The notes beneath the pieces were generated by a model. That model had not been told where the DNA came from. It did not search any database and worked only from the letters and a program-made list of their open reading frames with translations. A stretch of DNA of 64,000 bases from the NCBI GenBank assembly GCA_045546915.1, contig JAZQDU010000012.1, positions 1-64,000 of the forward strand, read 5' to 3'. Source of the stretch: UMGS172 sp045546915. Its GTDB lineage: Bacteria > Bacillota > Clostridia > Oscillospirales > Acutalibacteraceae. This document shows positions 50,653 through 60,372 of the stretch, piece by piece; position 1 is the stretch's first letter; each line of letters opens with the position of its first letter. The translations under genes and the position numbers were made by a program.

Positions 50653-51087
50653 TTGGTGCCGGTAATTGCGTATTTTGGTGGTAGAAAAGAAGAGTTTGAG
50701 GCGGTGTCGGGGCTTAGTGTGGTAAATTTAATAAATTTGCCAAGCGAGGGCAATTTTGATGTGATAGTTATCGATTGTGAACCGCTTGAAAAAGCAAAAG
50801 TACCACAGGGTGCTGTGGGTGTGGTTGCATCTGATAATAAAAAAGGCTTGGAGTGTCTTATGCGAAGTGGTGTGAGAACGGTAACCTGCGGACTTTCGCG
50901 ACGCGATACCATTACCTTGTCAAGTTCTGTCACTGATATAACTGTTTGCTTGCAACGAAGATTACCTATGATTGGAAAAGGAATTTTAGAGCCTGCCGAA
51001 TATGTTGTAGAATACAATGGCGACGATTATATGTTGCTTCTTTTAACAACGGCGGCAAGACTTTTATCGGGATTAGAACCAATATAA
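50653..51087 (+). CDS. Uncharacterised 144-residue protein
   Basis: Alpha/beta protein with no recognised domain: strands VIAYFGG, DVIVIDCEP, GVVASDN and VRTVTCGLS suggest a Rossmann-like core, and the later part (RRLPMIGKGILEPAEYVVEY) recalls C-terminal segments of Mur ligases, though too weakly to assign. The start is TTG 50653 or GTG 50656, with no strong ribosome site. It stands alone between two terminators; the gap before it carries no clear promoter. Confidence 0.6.
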   Translation: MVPVIAYFGGRKEEFEAVSGLSVVNLINLPSEGNFDVIVIDCEPLEKAKVPQGAVGVVASDNKKGLECLMRSGVRTVTCGLSRRDTITLSSSVTDITVCLQRRLPMIGKGILEPAEYVVEYNGDDYMLLLLTTAARLLSGLEPI

Positions 51088-51121
51088 AAACTCCCGCGGA
51101 TGTTGTATCCGCGGGAGTTTT
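51087..51121. terminator. Bidirectional terminator
   Basis: Arms AAAACTCCCGCGGAT and ATCCGCGGGAGTTTT around GTTGT, between convergent genes. Confidence 0.93.
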
Positions 51122-51130
51122 GCAATTAAA

Positions 51131-52909
51131 TTATTTAAGTGCGGCTTTGAGGTTTTCGAGCTGAGTTTTGAGTTCTGCGGGGAGTTTGTCGCCAAACTTC
51201 TTGTAGTGCTCTTCAATTTCAGCAGCCTCTTTAGTCCACATATCCTTGTCAACGGTAAGAATGCCTTTAAGGGTATCCATATCCATATCAAGGTCGGTAA
51301 GGTCGATATCTTCAGGCTTCGGAACATAACCGATAGCAGTCTCGGTAGCATCAGCCTTGCCTTCGCAACGGTCGATAATCCAGTTAAGAACTCTCATGTT
51401 ATCGCCAAATCCGGGCCAGAGGAAGTTGCCGTCATCATCGGTACGGAACCAGTTAACATTGAAAATCTTGGGAGCCTTGTCGCCCAACTTCTTGCCCATC
51501 TCAAGCCAATGACGGAAGTAGTCACCCATGTGGTATCCGCAGAAGGGAAGCATAGCCATGGGGTCACGACGGGTAACACCAACAGCACCGGCTGCGGCAG
51601 CAGTGGTCTCAGAAGCCATAGCAGAACCTACGAATACACCGTTTTCCCAGTTCTTTGACTGGTATACAAGCGGAGCAGTCTTAGCGCGACGGCCACCGAA
51701 TACGATAGCCGAAATCGGCACGCCTGCGCCCTTATCAAATTCTTCAGAAATGCAGGGGCAGTTAGCAGCAGGAGCGGTGAAACGAGAGTTGGGATGTGCA
51801 GCACAGGTAGATTTGTCTGCCTTGTTGAATTTTGCAGGGTCCCAAGGTTTGCCGGTCCAATCGTCTGCATTCTGGGGTAAATCTTTATTAAGACCTTCCC
51901 ACCAAACAGTGTTGTCATCTTTGCAGTGAGCAACGTTGGTGAAGATGGTGCCTTTTTTGGTAGAAGCAAGAGCGTTGAAGTTGGATTTTTCGTTAGTACC
52001 GGGAGCAACGCCAAAGAAGCCGTTTTCAGGGTTGATAGCATAAAGTCTGCCATCGGGTCCTATGCGCATCCAAGCGATGTCGTCGCCAACAGTCCAAATC
52101 TTGTAGCCTTTCTTGCGCAAGTATTCGGGGGGAATAAGCATAGCGAGGTTGGTTTTACCGCAAGCAGAGGGGAATGCAGCTGCGATGTATTTAACTTCGC
52201 CCTGAGGATTTTCAAGACCTAAGATAAGCATATGCTCTGCCATCCAGCCTTCTTTCCAACCTTGGTAAGAAGCAATCCGGAGTGCGAAGCACTTTTTGCC
52301 GAGAAGAACGTTTCCGCCGTAGCCGGAGTTTACCGAGATAATGGTGTTGTCTTCGGGGAACTGGCAGATGTATCTGTACTCGGGGTCGATATCGCAACGA
52401 GAGTGTAAGCAACGTACCCAATCGTTAGAATCGCCAAGAACTTCCATAACCTTAGGACTTACGCGGGTCATAATAAGCATATTAAGAACAACGTAAACAG
52501 AATCGGTTACCTCAATACCGATTTTAGCAAGAGGAGAGCCGATAGGTCCCATAGAATAAGGGATAACGTACATGGTCTTGCCTTTGTAGGAACCGCGAGC
52601 GATGTTGTAAAGTTTTTTATACATTTCGTCGGGTGCACACCAGTTGTTAGTGGGGCCGGCGTCTTCTTGTTTTGTTGTGCAGATAAAGGTTCTGTCTTCA
52701 ACACGAGCAACGTCGTTCTGTTTGGTTCTGTGTAAATAGCACTCAGGTAAAAGTTCCTGATTAAGCTCGATGAGTTCGCCAAGTTCTACAGCCAATTTGC
52801 GAAGCTCTTCGGTCTGCTTTTCTGAACCGTCAATCCAAACTACGCTGTCAGGGGTAAGAAGTTCTTTCATTTCTTCTAACCATTTTAAAACAGTGGGGTT
52901 TTTAGTCAT
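51131..52909 (-). CDS. pckG: Phosphoenolpyruvate carboxykinase (GTP)
   Basis: 592-residue GTP-dependent enzyme interconverting oxaloacetate and PEP. Kinase P-loop FPSACGKTNLAML (about 268-280) with the reactive Cys, metal site GDDIAWMR (about 295), and guanine-binding NWFRTDDDGNFLWPGFGDN (about 505). In fermenting anaerobes it often fixes CO2 toward oxaloacetate and works with fumarase. Codon use is strongly biased, consistent with high expression. The 149-nt gap upstream (52910-53058 side of the next operon) holds no gene. Confidence 0.96.
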   Translation of the reverse strand: MTKNPTVLKWLEEMKELLTPDSVVWIDGSEKQTEELRKLAVELGELIELNQELLPECYLHRTKQNDVARVEDRTFICTTKQEDAGPTNNWCAPDEMYKKLYNIARGSYKGKTMYVIPYSMGPIGSPLAKIGIEVTDSVYVVLNMLIMTRVSPKVMEVLGDSNDWVRCLHSRCDIDPEYRYICQFPEDNTIISVNSGYGGNVLLGKKCFALRIASYQGWKEGWMAEHMLILGLENPQGEVKYIAAAFPSACGKTNLAMLIPPEYLRKKGYKIWTVGDDIAWMRIGPDGRLYAINPENGFFGVAPGTNEKSNFNALASTKKGTIFTNVAHCKDDNTVWWEGLNKDLPQNADDWTGKPWDPAKFNKADKSTCAAHPNSRFTAPAANCPCISEEFDKGAGVPISAIVFGGRRAKTAPLVYQSKNWENGVFVGSAMASETTAAAAGAVGVTRRDPMAMLPFCGYHMGDYFRHWLEMGKKLGDKAPKIFNVNWFRTDDDGNFLWPGFGDNMRVLNWIIDRCEGKADATETAIGYVPKPEDIDLTDLDMDMDTLKGILTVDKDMWTKEAAEIEEHYKKFGDKLPAELKTQLENLKAALK

Positions 52910-53058
52910 GTTTATTCTCCATTCATAATTTATAGTGTTAGACTTAATTAAAAGCCAAATTTCTACCGATACATTATATATTATAGGTCGACTTTCGTCA
53001 AGTAAAAAAACGCAAAATGTTAAAATTTTGACAACATATTTTAAAATTTTTAAACAGG

Positions 53059-54240
53059 TTAATAAACACCCGAAAAATCGTCGTCAATTGTAATAACACA
53101 GCAGTATGTCGGGTCAATATCTCGTGCGATGGCACTTATGGCTTCTTTGACCTGTTTGTGTGACATGGTACATCCAAGTGGCAGGCAGGCATCAAAAATA
53201 AGATTGTTCTGTTTCTCGCCTTTAACCATACGAAAATCGTGTATGGTTATGCCCTCATATATTTTGCCGACTTTTTCTGAAATTATTGCGCGAGCGTTAT
53301 TTACTTCTTCGTCGTCGGTAACGATGGGGTCCATATGTATAACTGTTTGTACTCCGGTTTTTTCAAAAATATCACGTTCGCAAGCATCTATTTTTTCATG
53401 TGAAATAAGTACATCGGCGCTGGAACTTACCTCGACGTGTAGCGAAGCAAAACTTCTTCCCGGGCCGTAGTTATGGACAATCATATCGTGAATACCCAAA
53501 AAATCAGGTTCGGTCATTACAATATTTTTAATATTTTCAACCGTTTCTTTTTCGGGGGCAAGACCGATAAGCGGGTCCATAGTTTCTTTAACGCTTCTAA
53601 CACCGGCAGTAAGTATTATTACCGATACTATAAGACCTGCAAACGGGTCAAGATATTTAACAAATTCCATATCTCCGAAGAAATAGCAGATTATCGAAAC
53701 TGCAAGAATGGCGCCGGTCGAAATACAGTCATTAAAAGAGTCGGTTGCCGATGCTTTTAACGCTGATGAACCGATGGCAACACCTAATTTGCGATTAAAA
53801 ATACCCATCGCTAATTTTATAAGTATTGAACACAACAAAATTATAACCGTAATTAATGAAATATCGGGCAGAAGAGGGGATTTCAGTTTGCCTAATGACT
53901 CGGTCAACAGTTCAAAACCGACGATAATGATAAGTACCGAAACCATCATTGCCGACATATATTCCATTCTTCCGTGACCGAAGGGATGCTCGCGGTCGGC
54001 AGGTTTAGATGCCAATTTAAATCCTAAAAACGTAACCACAGACGAGCCCATATCCGAAAGGTTGTTAAAAGCGTCGGCTATGATAGAAACCGAACCGGAT
54101 AAAAGACCCGCTAAGAGTTTTATTGAAAAAAGTATCAGATTACCGAAGATACCTACAAAACTGCCGATATTACCTACTTTTGTACGTGTTTGGGGTGAAT
54201 CGGCATCGTTTCCCACGATTCTTTTAATTAAGTTCGCCAT
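53059..54240 (-). CDS. Cation diffusion facilitator (metal efflux)
   Basis: 393 residues. Six membrane helices (1-~215) with metal sites ADAFNNLSD (about 56-64) and HPFGHGRMEYM (about 84), then an extended cytoplasmic domain with two ferredoxin-like halves. MMT1/FieF-like; likely exports Zn, Fe or Mn. Start shares one base with the ddl stop (TAATG), so it is coupled to the wall genes. Confidence 0.92.
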   Translation of the reverse strand: MANLIKRIVGNDADSPQTRTKVGNIGSFVGIFGNLILFSIKLLAGLLSGSVSIIADAFNNLSDMGSSVVTFLGFKLASKPADREHPFGHGRMEYMSAMMVSVLIIIVGFELLTESLGKLKSPLLPDISLITVIILLCSILIKLAMGIFNRKLGVAIGSSALKASATDSFNDCISTGAILAVSIICYFFGDMEFVKYLDPFAGLIVSVIILTAGVRSVKETMDPLIGLAPEKETVENIKNIVMTEPDFLGIHDMIVHNYGPGRSFASLHVEVSSSADVLISHEKIDACERDIFEKTGVQTVIHMDPIVTDDEEVNNARAIISEKVGKIYEGITIHDFRMVKGEKQNNLIFDACLPLGCTMSHKQVKEAISAIARDIDPTYCCVITIDDDFSGVY

Positions 54241-55427
54241 TAGATTTTACCCTTAGAGCCCTTTGCTCCAAAACTGCTTTCGTTTAAAATATTTGTGTCA
54301 ATTGTGAACATAAGATTTTCGCGGTCACGCTGACGTTTAAAAGCAAGTGAAATAAGTTTGTCGACAAGTTCAGGATATTTTAACTCGGTTGCTTCCCAAA
54401 GGTAGAAAGAAAGTGAACCGGGAATGGTGTTAATTTCGTTAACGTAAACCTTGTTGTTATCATCACAGTCCATAAGGAAGTCGATTCTGACAACACCCGA
54501 AGCGCCAATGCACTTAAAGGTATCAACTGCGATTTTTTGAATTTCTGCAGTTTTTTCGGGTGATAAATCGGCAGGTAATTTACGACTGAGTGACGCCATA
54601 CCTTTCGAGCCTGATTTAGAAGCATTAGCGCGATATTTATCGTCAAATGAAAGAATTTTATCATGCATAACGGGTTCTTCTAAAGTTGAGGGCTTGCAGT
54701 CGCTTCTGTCACCCAAAACCGAACAGTTGATTTCTCTTAAATTTTCAACCGCGTGCTCTATAAGTATATTACCTGCAAAGGTGCAAGCCAAGTCAACAGC
54801 AGTAATAAGTTCACTTTGGTCGGCAACCTTGGAAATTCCGATACTTGAGCCCAAGTTAGAGGGTTTTACTATAAGTGGGTATTGAAGCTTGTTTTCGATT
54901 TTTTCAATTGTTTGGCTTTTCTGTAATGCCCATTCGCGAGAAGAAAAATAAACACCCGGTAAAACAGGAATTTCGTTATCATTCAAAACGTTCTTAAAAA
55001 GCACTTTATCCATACCGAGTGCGGACGACATAACGTCGCAACCAACGTAAGGCAGGCCTAAAGCTTCTAAATAGCCTTGCAAAGTGCCGTCTTCACAGTT
55101 TGTGCCGTGAACGATGGGGAAAGCAACATCAACAGTAATAGGCTTTTTCTTGAAAAGTCCACCACCCAAAAACTCAATATTAACCTTGTTATTATCGGGT
55201 ACAAAGACAATTTTTTCACTTGTTTTTTCAATTATCTCGGGGGTTTTAAAAATTTCTATCGAGAAAAATCTCTCATCGGTGTAAAAAACACCTTTTTTGC
55301 TGATATAAACAGGAATAACGTTGTATTTTTCTTTATTAATGTTACCCATCGCCTGAACTGCCGAGATAATGGCAATTTCGTGCTCGACCGAACGGCCGCC
55401 AAATATAACTGCAACGGTTGTTTTCAT
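54240..55427 (-). CDS. ddl: D-alanine--D-alanine ligase
   Basis: 395-residue ATP-grasp ligase: VIFGGRSVEHEIAIIS (N-terminal), HGTNCEDGTLQGYLE (about 98), KPSNLGSSIGISK (about 190), VRIDFL (about 312) and EINTIPGS (about 330). The Asn/Thr in place of the more usual HG-xGEDG at position 98 is a mild variation. A Tyr/Phe specificity check for D-Ala-D-Lac was not possible by eye. ATG 55427 has GAGGAG upstream. Lies 11 nt after murF, the next step of the pathway. Confidence 0.94.
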   Translation of the reverse strand: MKTTVAVIFGGRSVEHEIAIISAVQAMGNINKEKYNVIPVYISKKGVFYTDERFFSIEIFKTPEIIEKTSEKIVFVPDNNKVNIEFLGGGLFKKKPITVDVAFPIVHGTNCEDGTLQGYLEALGLPYVGCDVMSSALGMDKVLFKNVLNDNEIPVLPGVYFSSREWALQKSQTIEKIENKLQYPLIVKPSNLGSSIGISKVADQSELITAVDLACTFAGNILIEHAVENLREINCSVLGDRSDCKPSTLEEPVMHDKILSFDDKYRANASKSGSKGMASLSRKLPADLSPEKTAEIQKIAVDTFKCIGASGVVRIDFLMDCDDNNKVYVNEINTIPGSLSFYLWEATELKYPELVDKLISLAFKRQRDRENLMFTIDTNILNESSFGAKGSKGKI

Positions 55428-55438
55428 AAAGTTTCTCC

Positions 55439-57034
55439 TCATTCCAAATAGTTATCGGGTAAATCGTTCTCAAAAAGAAGAACGGTATTTTTATCGCACA
55501 TAGGGGTAAATAATTTAACGGCTTCGGCAAACGATGAAACTGTGTAAAGGTTATCTTTGCAAAATTTAGTTTCGTTAATGCCTTCGGCAATAGGAACCGA
55601 ACGCTTTTTGCCGACAAGAATTATTACATCGGCGTGTTTTGCGGCTTCGGCACCTAAACGTTTATTACACTCAAATTCCCTGTCGCCAAGTTCAACAAGA
55701 CCCGGCGTAACAAGAATTTTTTTCATGCCGTCAAAACTGCCCAAAACTCTAACTGCTTCAAGGCAACCTTCGGGGTTTGAATTGTAAGCGTCATCAATAA
55801 GCGTGGCGCCGTTTATATAATTTTTAAGTTCAAGGCGATGCTCTACTGGTTTTAATTTAGACACCGCAAAAGCGATTTCTTCGGGCGTTAGCCCCAAATG
55901 AAGCGCTACCGATGCAGCAGCGGTTATGTTAAGCGCATTGTGAAGGCCTAAAAGTTTAGAGGTTACGTCAAAACAAATGTCGCCGTGTTTAATTGTCAAA
56001 GTAAGTCCTGACGGAGAATACGAAATATTTAATGCTTCACAGTCGCAATCTTTAGTTCCGTAGGTTATAGTATCGTATTGCGTAAGTTTTTGTTTTATGA
56101 GTTCATTATCCGAGTTTAAAAACATTTTGCCGTTTTTGGATTTAACATGGTCGGCAAGTTCAAACTTGGTAGAAACAACCGTTTCAATGTTGCCGAAGGT
56201 ATCGAGGTGTTGAGGACCTACTGAGGTGATAATTCCAAGGTCTGGATTTGCAATATCGCAAACTTCGGCAATATCTCCTTTGCGTTTTGCACCCATTTCG
56301 CAAACAAAAATTTCGGTTTGCGGTTTTAAGTGATTTCGCACCGTAATAACAACACCCATGGGGGTATTGTAGTTTTCGGGGGTTATAAGAGTGTTGTATT
56401 TTTCACTTAAAATCCGTCCTAAAATAAACTTGGTACTGGTTTTACCGTAACTGCCGGTAACACCGATAACCTTAAGACCACTGTGCTCGCGTAAAATCTT
56501 TTTGGCATCTAAAACATAGTAGTTCGAGATTGCTTTTTCAACGGGCTTCATCACAATAAGCGATAAAACGGTTATTATTGGCGAATAGATCGCACAAATG
56601 AAGAGTGCTATTCCAAAAATTTTACTGCCAACACCGCTTAATGTAACCGATAAAACGGCGAGTGTTGAAAAGAGAACTGCCGCGGCAAAAATCATACGTT
56701 TAACCCTTGCGGTTAGCACTAATTTCTTTATCGATTTTTTATTTTTATTGACCGCAATAATTGCAAAAAGTCCAATAACAGCAATAAGTATAGCAGTGTT
56801 AACGGCATTGAACAGGGAAAAAGAAGAAGTTACACCGAAGAAAACAGCAACTGCGCCCAAAACGGAAACCAAAAGTGTTGTAATATCAAAAAAATTGAAA
56901 GCACCTTTATACCATCTGAAATAGCGTGAGAGAAAATAAGAATTTTGCTGAAGCATCTGATATTGGCGGGTAAGACCCAAAGTGCCGAGTGCTGCCGTAA
57001 AAACGGCGAAAGTAATTTTTAAAATTAAATCCAT
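55439..57034 (-). CDS. murF: MurF-type UDP-MurNAc-tripeptide D-Ala-D-Ala ligase with membrane N-terminus
   Basis: About 531 residues. The first 170 contain four or more hydrophobic helices (for example AVFTAALGTLGL, TAILIAVIGLFAIIAV, MIFAAAVLFSTLAVLSVTL) that ordinary MurF lacks. The Mur ligase follows: GVTGSYGKTSTKFILG (about 195), VCEMGAKRKGDI (about 245), and DDAYNSNPEGCLEAV (about 410). This membrane-fused form is found in a subset of clostridia. ATG 57034 is preferred over TTG 57049 (GGAGAG upstream). Coordinate with ddl for pentapeptide synthesis. Confidence 0.9.
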   Translation of the reverse strand: MDLILKITFAVFTAALGTLGLTRQYQMLQQNSYFLSRYFRWYKGAFNFFDITTLLVSVLGAVAVFFGVTSSFSLFNAVNTAILIAVIGLFAIIAVNKNKKSIKKLVLTARVKRMIFAAAVLFSTLAVLSVTLSGVGSKIFGIALFICAIYSPIITVLSLIVMKPVEKAISNYYVLDAKKILREHSGLKVIGVTGSYGKTSTKFILGRILSEKYNTLITPENYNTPMGVVITVRNHLKPQTEIFVCEMGAKRKGDIAEVCDIANPDLGIITSVGPQHLDTFGNIETVVSTKFELADHVKSKNGKMFLNSDNELIKQKLTQYDTITYGTKDCDCEALNISYSPSGLTLTIKHGDICFDVTSKLLGLHNALNITAAASVALHLGLTPEEIAFAVSKLKPVEHRLELKNYINGATLIDDAYNSNPEGCLEAVRVLGSFDGMKKILVTPGLVELGDREFECNKRLGAEAAKHADVIILVGKKRSVPIAEGINETKFCKDNLYTVSSFAEAVKLFTPMCDKNTVLLFENDLPDNYLE

Positions 57035-57052
57035 AATATTTCTCTCCAAAAC

Positions 57053-57811
57053 TTAAGGAATAAAACTGCGTAAAATAGCGTTGACTTCCAAAGGTTTTTC
57101 GGCAAAGGACCAATGCCCTGTGCCTTTTATAACACAAAGACCGCAGTCTTTAATCATTTTTTCTATTTTCTTAGCCATGTAAAGCGGTGTGGCGGTATCA
57201 TTCTCGCCCCATATAAGTAATGTTGAGGCTTTAATGTTCGGAACAAACGGAGTCATGTCATCGTTTACTAACTTCACCATGGTTTTTCTCATAACTTCGG
57301 GTGCCGAACTGTAATCGGCCGAGCCAAAATGCGAACGCGCGTTTTTAACGATTTCTTTCCCTTCTTCACCGAAAACACGAAGTTCAAAAATTTTCCTTAT
57401 AGTCTTAAAGGTGGCCACTTTTATGCTTTTTTTGAGGTTGAATTTAGGCTTTAGACCGGCACCGTCGATAAATACAATTTTAGGTGGGGTCATAAGACCG
57501 GTTCCGCACATTTTCATAATTACACGGCAACCGTGTGAATGGCCGATAAGTATAGGATTGATTAGATTTAATTTGTCGCAAAACTCCAGTACAAGTGCAA
57601 CATAATCGTCGATATCAAGCGGTTCTTTTGGTAGGTCGCTCTGACCGCATCCGGGAAAATCCAAGGCAATAACGTGGCACTTATCTTGCAAAGCACCTAT
57701 TATACTTCTAAAACTTTCTGCCGATGCGCCCCATCCGTGCAGCATAAGTACGTCGGGTCCCGAACCTTGTTCTTGGTAATTTATTTTTAAGTCGCCGATT
57801 TGAACGTTCAT
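57053..57811 (-). CDS. Alpha/beta hydrolase
   Basis: 252 residues, soluble. LHGWGASAESF oxyanion loop (about 23), DFPGCGQSD, nucleophile GHSHGCR (about 93), acid in WGENDTATPLY (about 200) and His in GTGHWSF (about 233). The family includes esterases and dienelactone-type hydrolases; substrate unknown. First gene of the murF-ddl-efflux operon, with GGAGG before ATG 57811. Confidence 0.88.
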   Translation of the reverse strand: MNVQIGDLKINYQEQGSGPDVLMLHGWGASAESFRSIIGALQDKCHVIALDFPGCGQSDLPKEPLDIDDYVALVLEFCDKLNLINPILIGHSHGCRVIMKMCGTGLMTPPKIVFIDGAGLKPKFNLKKSIKVATFKTIRKIFELRVFGEEGKEIVKNARSHFGSADYSSAPEVMRKTMVKLVNDDMTPFVPNIKASTLLIWGENDTATPLYMAKKIEKMIKDCGLCVIKGTGHWSFAEKPLEVNAILRSFIP

Positions 57812-57990
57812 AATGGCGCCTCCAAGTAATATAATATGAATTTAGGCATTATTACTTGTATTATACCAAACTTCTTCCCAAAAAAGAAGATGTGTTTTCA
57901 ATATTTTTAGAAATTTTTTGAAATTTATTTTACATTTGTTACTAACGGTTAAAATATGTAATTATTTATTAGTTTGTTAACAAAAATTTA

Positions 57991-58019
57991 TTGCATTTGA
58001 TGCTATTTGGTAGTAAAAT
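57991..58019 (+). promoter_or_regulatory. Promoter of the V-ATPase operon
   Basis: TTGCAT 57991-57996 and TAAAAT 58014-58019 with 17 nt between, about 30 nt before the first gene. Confidence 0.7.
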
Positions 58020-58048
58020 ATTATTATTAAATTGACAGAGGTGTATCT

Positions 58049-58360
58049 ATGGCACAAGAAACTGTTGAACTTATTAAAAAAACCGAATCTGAGGCCGAAA
58101 AAGTGGTTGCTAATGCGCAAGAGCAGGCAACCGAAATTAAAGCGCAAGCCAAGTCAGAGGCTCAAAAACTTTTGGTTGACGCTAAACAAAAGGCTGTTGA
58201 TTATGTTAAAGAATTGGCTGACCTTTCTAAACAAAAGGCAACAACATTTATGCAATCGGCAGAAGAAGAGGCGTTAAAACAATCAGACGCAATAGTAATG
58301 GTTGCAAACGAAAAACGAGATGCGGCTGTTAAAAAATGCGCAGAACAGTTGCTTAAATAA
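58049..58360 (+). CDS. ntpF: V-type ATPase stalk subunit (NtpF/H-like)
   Basis: 103 residues, one continuous Ala/Glu/Lys-rich helix (KKTESEAEKVVANAQEQATEIK), as in the peripheral-stalk G/H (NtpF) subunit that pairs with E. First gene of the ntp operon, before NtpI, as in Enterococcus hirae. AGAGGTG precedes ATG. Confidence 0.85.
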   Translation: MAQETVELIKKTESEAEKVVANAQEQATEIKAQAKSEAQKLLVDAKQKAVDYVKELADLSKQKATTFMQSAEEEALKQSDAIVMVANEKRDAAVKKCAEQLLK

Positions 58361-58396
58361 GTTTTTATTAAAAAGTTTTAAGTGTGGTGATTTAAT

Positions 58397-60370
58397 TTGG
58401 CAAAGGTCATAATGAAAAGCGTGACCGTTTTTGCACTTAGAAGTGAACGAAAAAAATTGATGGAATATCTGCAAAGGCAGGGTACTGTTGACATTTCTCG
58501 CATGGAAAACGAGCGGGCTGAAGAAGGATTTGTGAAAATTGAAACTACGCAATCGGCCAACAGTTTTGAGCGAAATGCTGCCACGGCTGAAAAAGCGGTT
58601 GAAATTGTTAATGAATACGTCCCTAAAAAAGGCGGACTTTTATCCTCTTTTTCGGGCAGAAGAATTGTAACTGATGATGAATTTTCAAAGGTTGCAAGCG
58701 AAAATGTTCAAATATTGCAAAAGTGTCATAATGTGGTTAAAGCATCGGCCGGAATGACCGAATGCGCTGCCGAAAAAGCGAGACTTTTAGCAAGAATTGA
58801 GTCGCTTATTCCATGGGAAAAATTAGATGTTTCACAGCAATTTTCGGGCACAAAAAGAACGGTTGGATTTGTGGGTTCGTTACCCAAAAGAAGAACCGAG
58901 CAAGAAATAGCTGAAATTATTGCTTCGGCCGATAGTGATTTAGAGTTTGTAGTTGAAACGGTTTCTGCAAACGATGAGCAGACGAATGTTTTTATTTTGT
59001 GTGTCAAATCGCAATCGGAAAAAATGTCTCAAGTTTTAAGAGGTTTGGGCTTTGTAAAACCACCGCAGGCAACAACTAAGGTGCCTAAGAAAAAAATTGC
59101 CGAGTTGAAAAAAAGGCTTGAACAAACCGAATGTAAACTTGAAGAATATAAAAAAGAAATTATTGAATTGGCTGTGTTTAGAGAAGACATGGAACTTGTT
59201 GCCGATTATTTTAAGGTTCGTGCCGATAAGTATCGCGCAATAGGAACACTTGACCACTCTAAAAACACATTTATCGTTAAAGGTTATATTGATGAGTGTA
59301 AAGCAGACCAATTAAAACAATATGTTGAGTCAAATTTTGCAGCTTCGGTAGAAATTGAAGAGCCTCGCTGTGAGGACGATGTTCCGGTTGCTATTAAAAA
59401 CAACGATTTTACGGCACCGGCAGCGGGACTTACCGAACTTTATTCGTTACCCGGCAAAGAAGATATTGACCCAACGCCTGTAATGAGTTTCTTCTATTAC
59501 TTCTTCTTCGGAATGATGCTTTCTGATGCGGGATACGGTTTGTTGCTTGCCTTGGGTTCGTGGTTTTTGCTTAAAAAATTCCAACCCGAAAAGGATATGG
59601 CAAGGTCGCTGAAACTCTTTATATACTGTGGTATATCCACTGTATTTTGGGGTATTATTTTCGGAAGTTTCTTTGGCGATGCAATATGGGTAATTTCCGA
59701 AACATTTTTTGGCGTAACATTACCGCCGTGGCCGATAAACCCAATGAATCAAGCAATAGAACTCTTTATAATAAGTGTTGCTATGGGATTTGTGGTTATT
59801 ATGACCGGACTTATAGTTAAACTGCTTAACACAGCAAGGAATCAATCGGTTGCCGACGCAATATTTGAAACAGGCAGCTGGATACTTATTCTAATAGGTA
59901 TAGGTGTGTTGGCGGTTGGAATACTTGGTGGTATTGCAACGTTGACACCCATAGGTGGTGTTTTGGCAATATTGGGCGCTCTTGTGGTAATCGCAAATGG
60001 TGTTCGTGCCAAGGGACCGGCAGGTATTATTTCAGGTATTGGCGGTCTGTATGATATAACGGGCTATATAAGTGATTTAATGTCGTTCTCGCGACTTATG
60101 GCATTAGGACTTACAACTGCCGCAATGGGTCAGGTATTTAACATGCTTGGCGCAATGGGTGGAAGAAGTGTTGTTGGTGCTCTTATTATGTTTGTTATAT
60201 TCACAGTAGGGCATCTTTTAAGTTTTGCTCTTAATGCTCTCGGTGCATACGTTCACACGCTTCGTTTGCAGTATGTAGAGTTGTTTGGAAAGTTTTATGA
60301 GGGTGGCGGCAAACCTTTTAAGCCGTTTTCTCACAAAGGTAAATATACAAGATTTAAGGAGGATAAATAA
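58397..60370 (+). CDS. ntpI: V-type ATPase subunit I (a subunit)
   Basis: 657 residues. Cytoplasmic N-terminal half with coiled coils (about 205-240), then seven or eight membrane helices from about 350. The ion-channel region includes MSFFYYFFFGMMLSDAGYG (about 360) and LMSFSRLMALGLTTAAMGQ with the essential Arg (about 570). TTG 58397 is the only start preserving the N-terminus (AKVIMKSVTVF). Confidence 0.93.
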   Translation: MAKVIMKSVTVFALRSERKKLMEYLQRQGTVDISRMENERAEEGFVKIETTQSANSFERNAATAEKAVEIVNEYVPKKGGLLSSFSGRRIVTDDEFSKVASENVQILQKCHNVVKASAGMTECAAEKARLLARIESLIPWEKLDVSQQFSGTKRTVGFVGSLPKRRTEQEIAEIIASADSDLEFVVETVSANDEQTNVFILCVKSQSEKMSQVLRGLGFVKPPQATTKVPKKKIAELKKRLEQTECKLEEYKKEIIELAVFREDMELVADYFKVRADKYRAIGTLDHSKNTFIVKGYIDECKADQLKQYVESNFAASVEIEEPRCEDDVPVAIKNNDFTAPAAGLTELYSLPGKEDIDPTPVMSFFYYFFFGMMLSDAGYGLLLALGSWFLLKKFQPEKDMARSLKLFIYCGISTVFWGIIFGSFFGDAIWVISETFFGVTLPPWPINPMNQAIELFIISVAMGFVVIMTGLIVKLLNTARNQSVADAIFETGSWILILIGIGVLAVGILGGIATLTPIGGVLAILGALVVIANGVRAKGPAGIISGIGGLYDITGYISDLMSFSRLMALGLTTAAMGQVFNMLGAMGGRSVVGALIMFVIFTVGHLLSFALNALGAYVHTLRLQYVELFGKFYEGGGKPFKPFSHKGKYTRFKEDK

Positions 60371-60372
60371 TT

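Noticed and set aside
57001..57060. Apparent one-base disagreement between my visual count of an A run and the open frames of murF and the hydrolase
   Set aside because: The two coding frames agree with each other, so I attribute it to counting error in a homopolymer rather than to a real frameshift.
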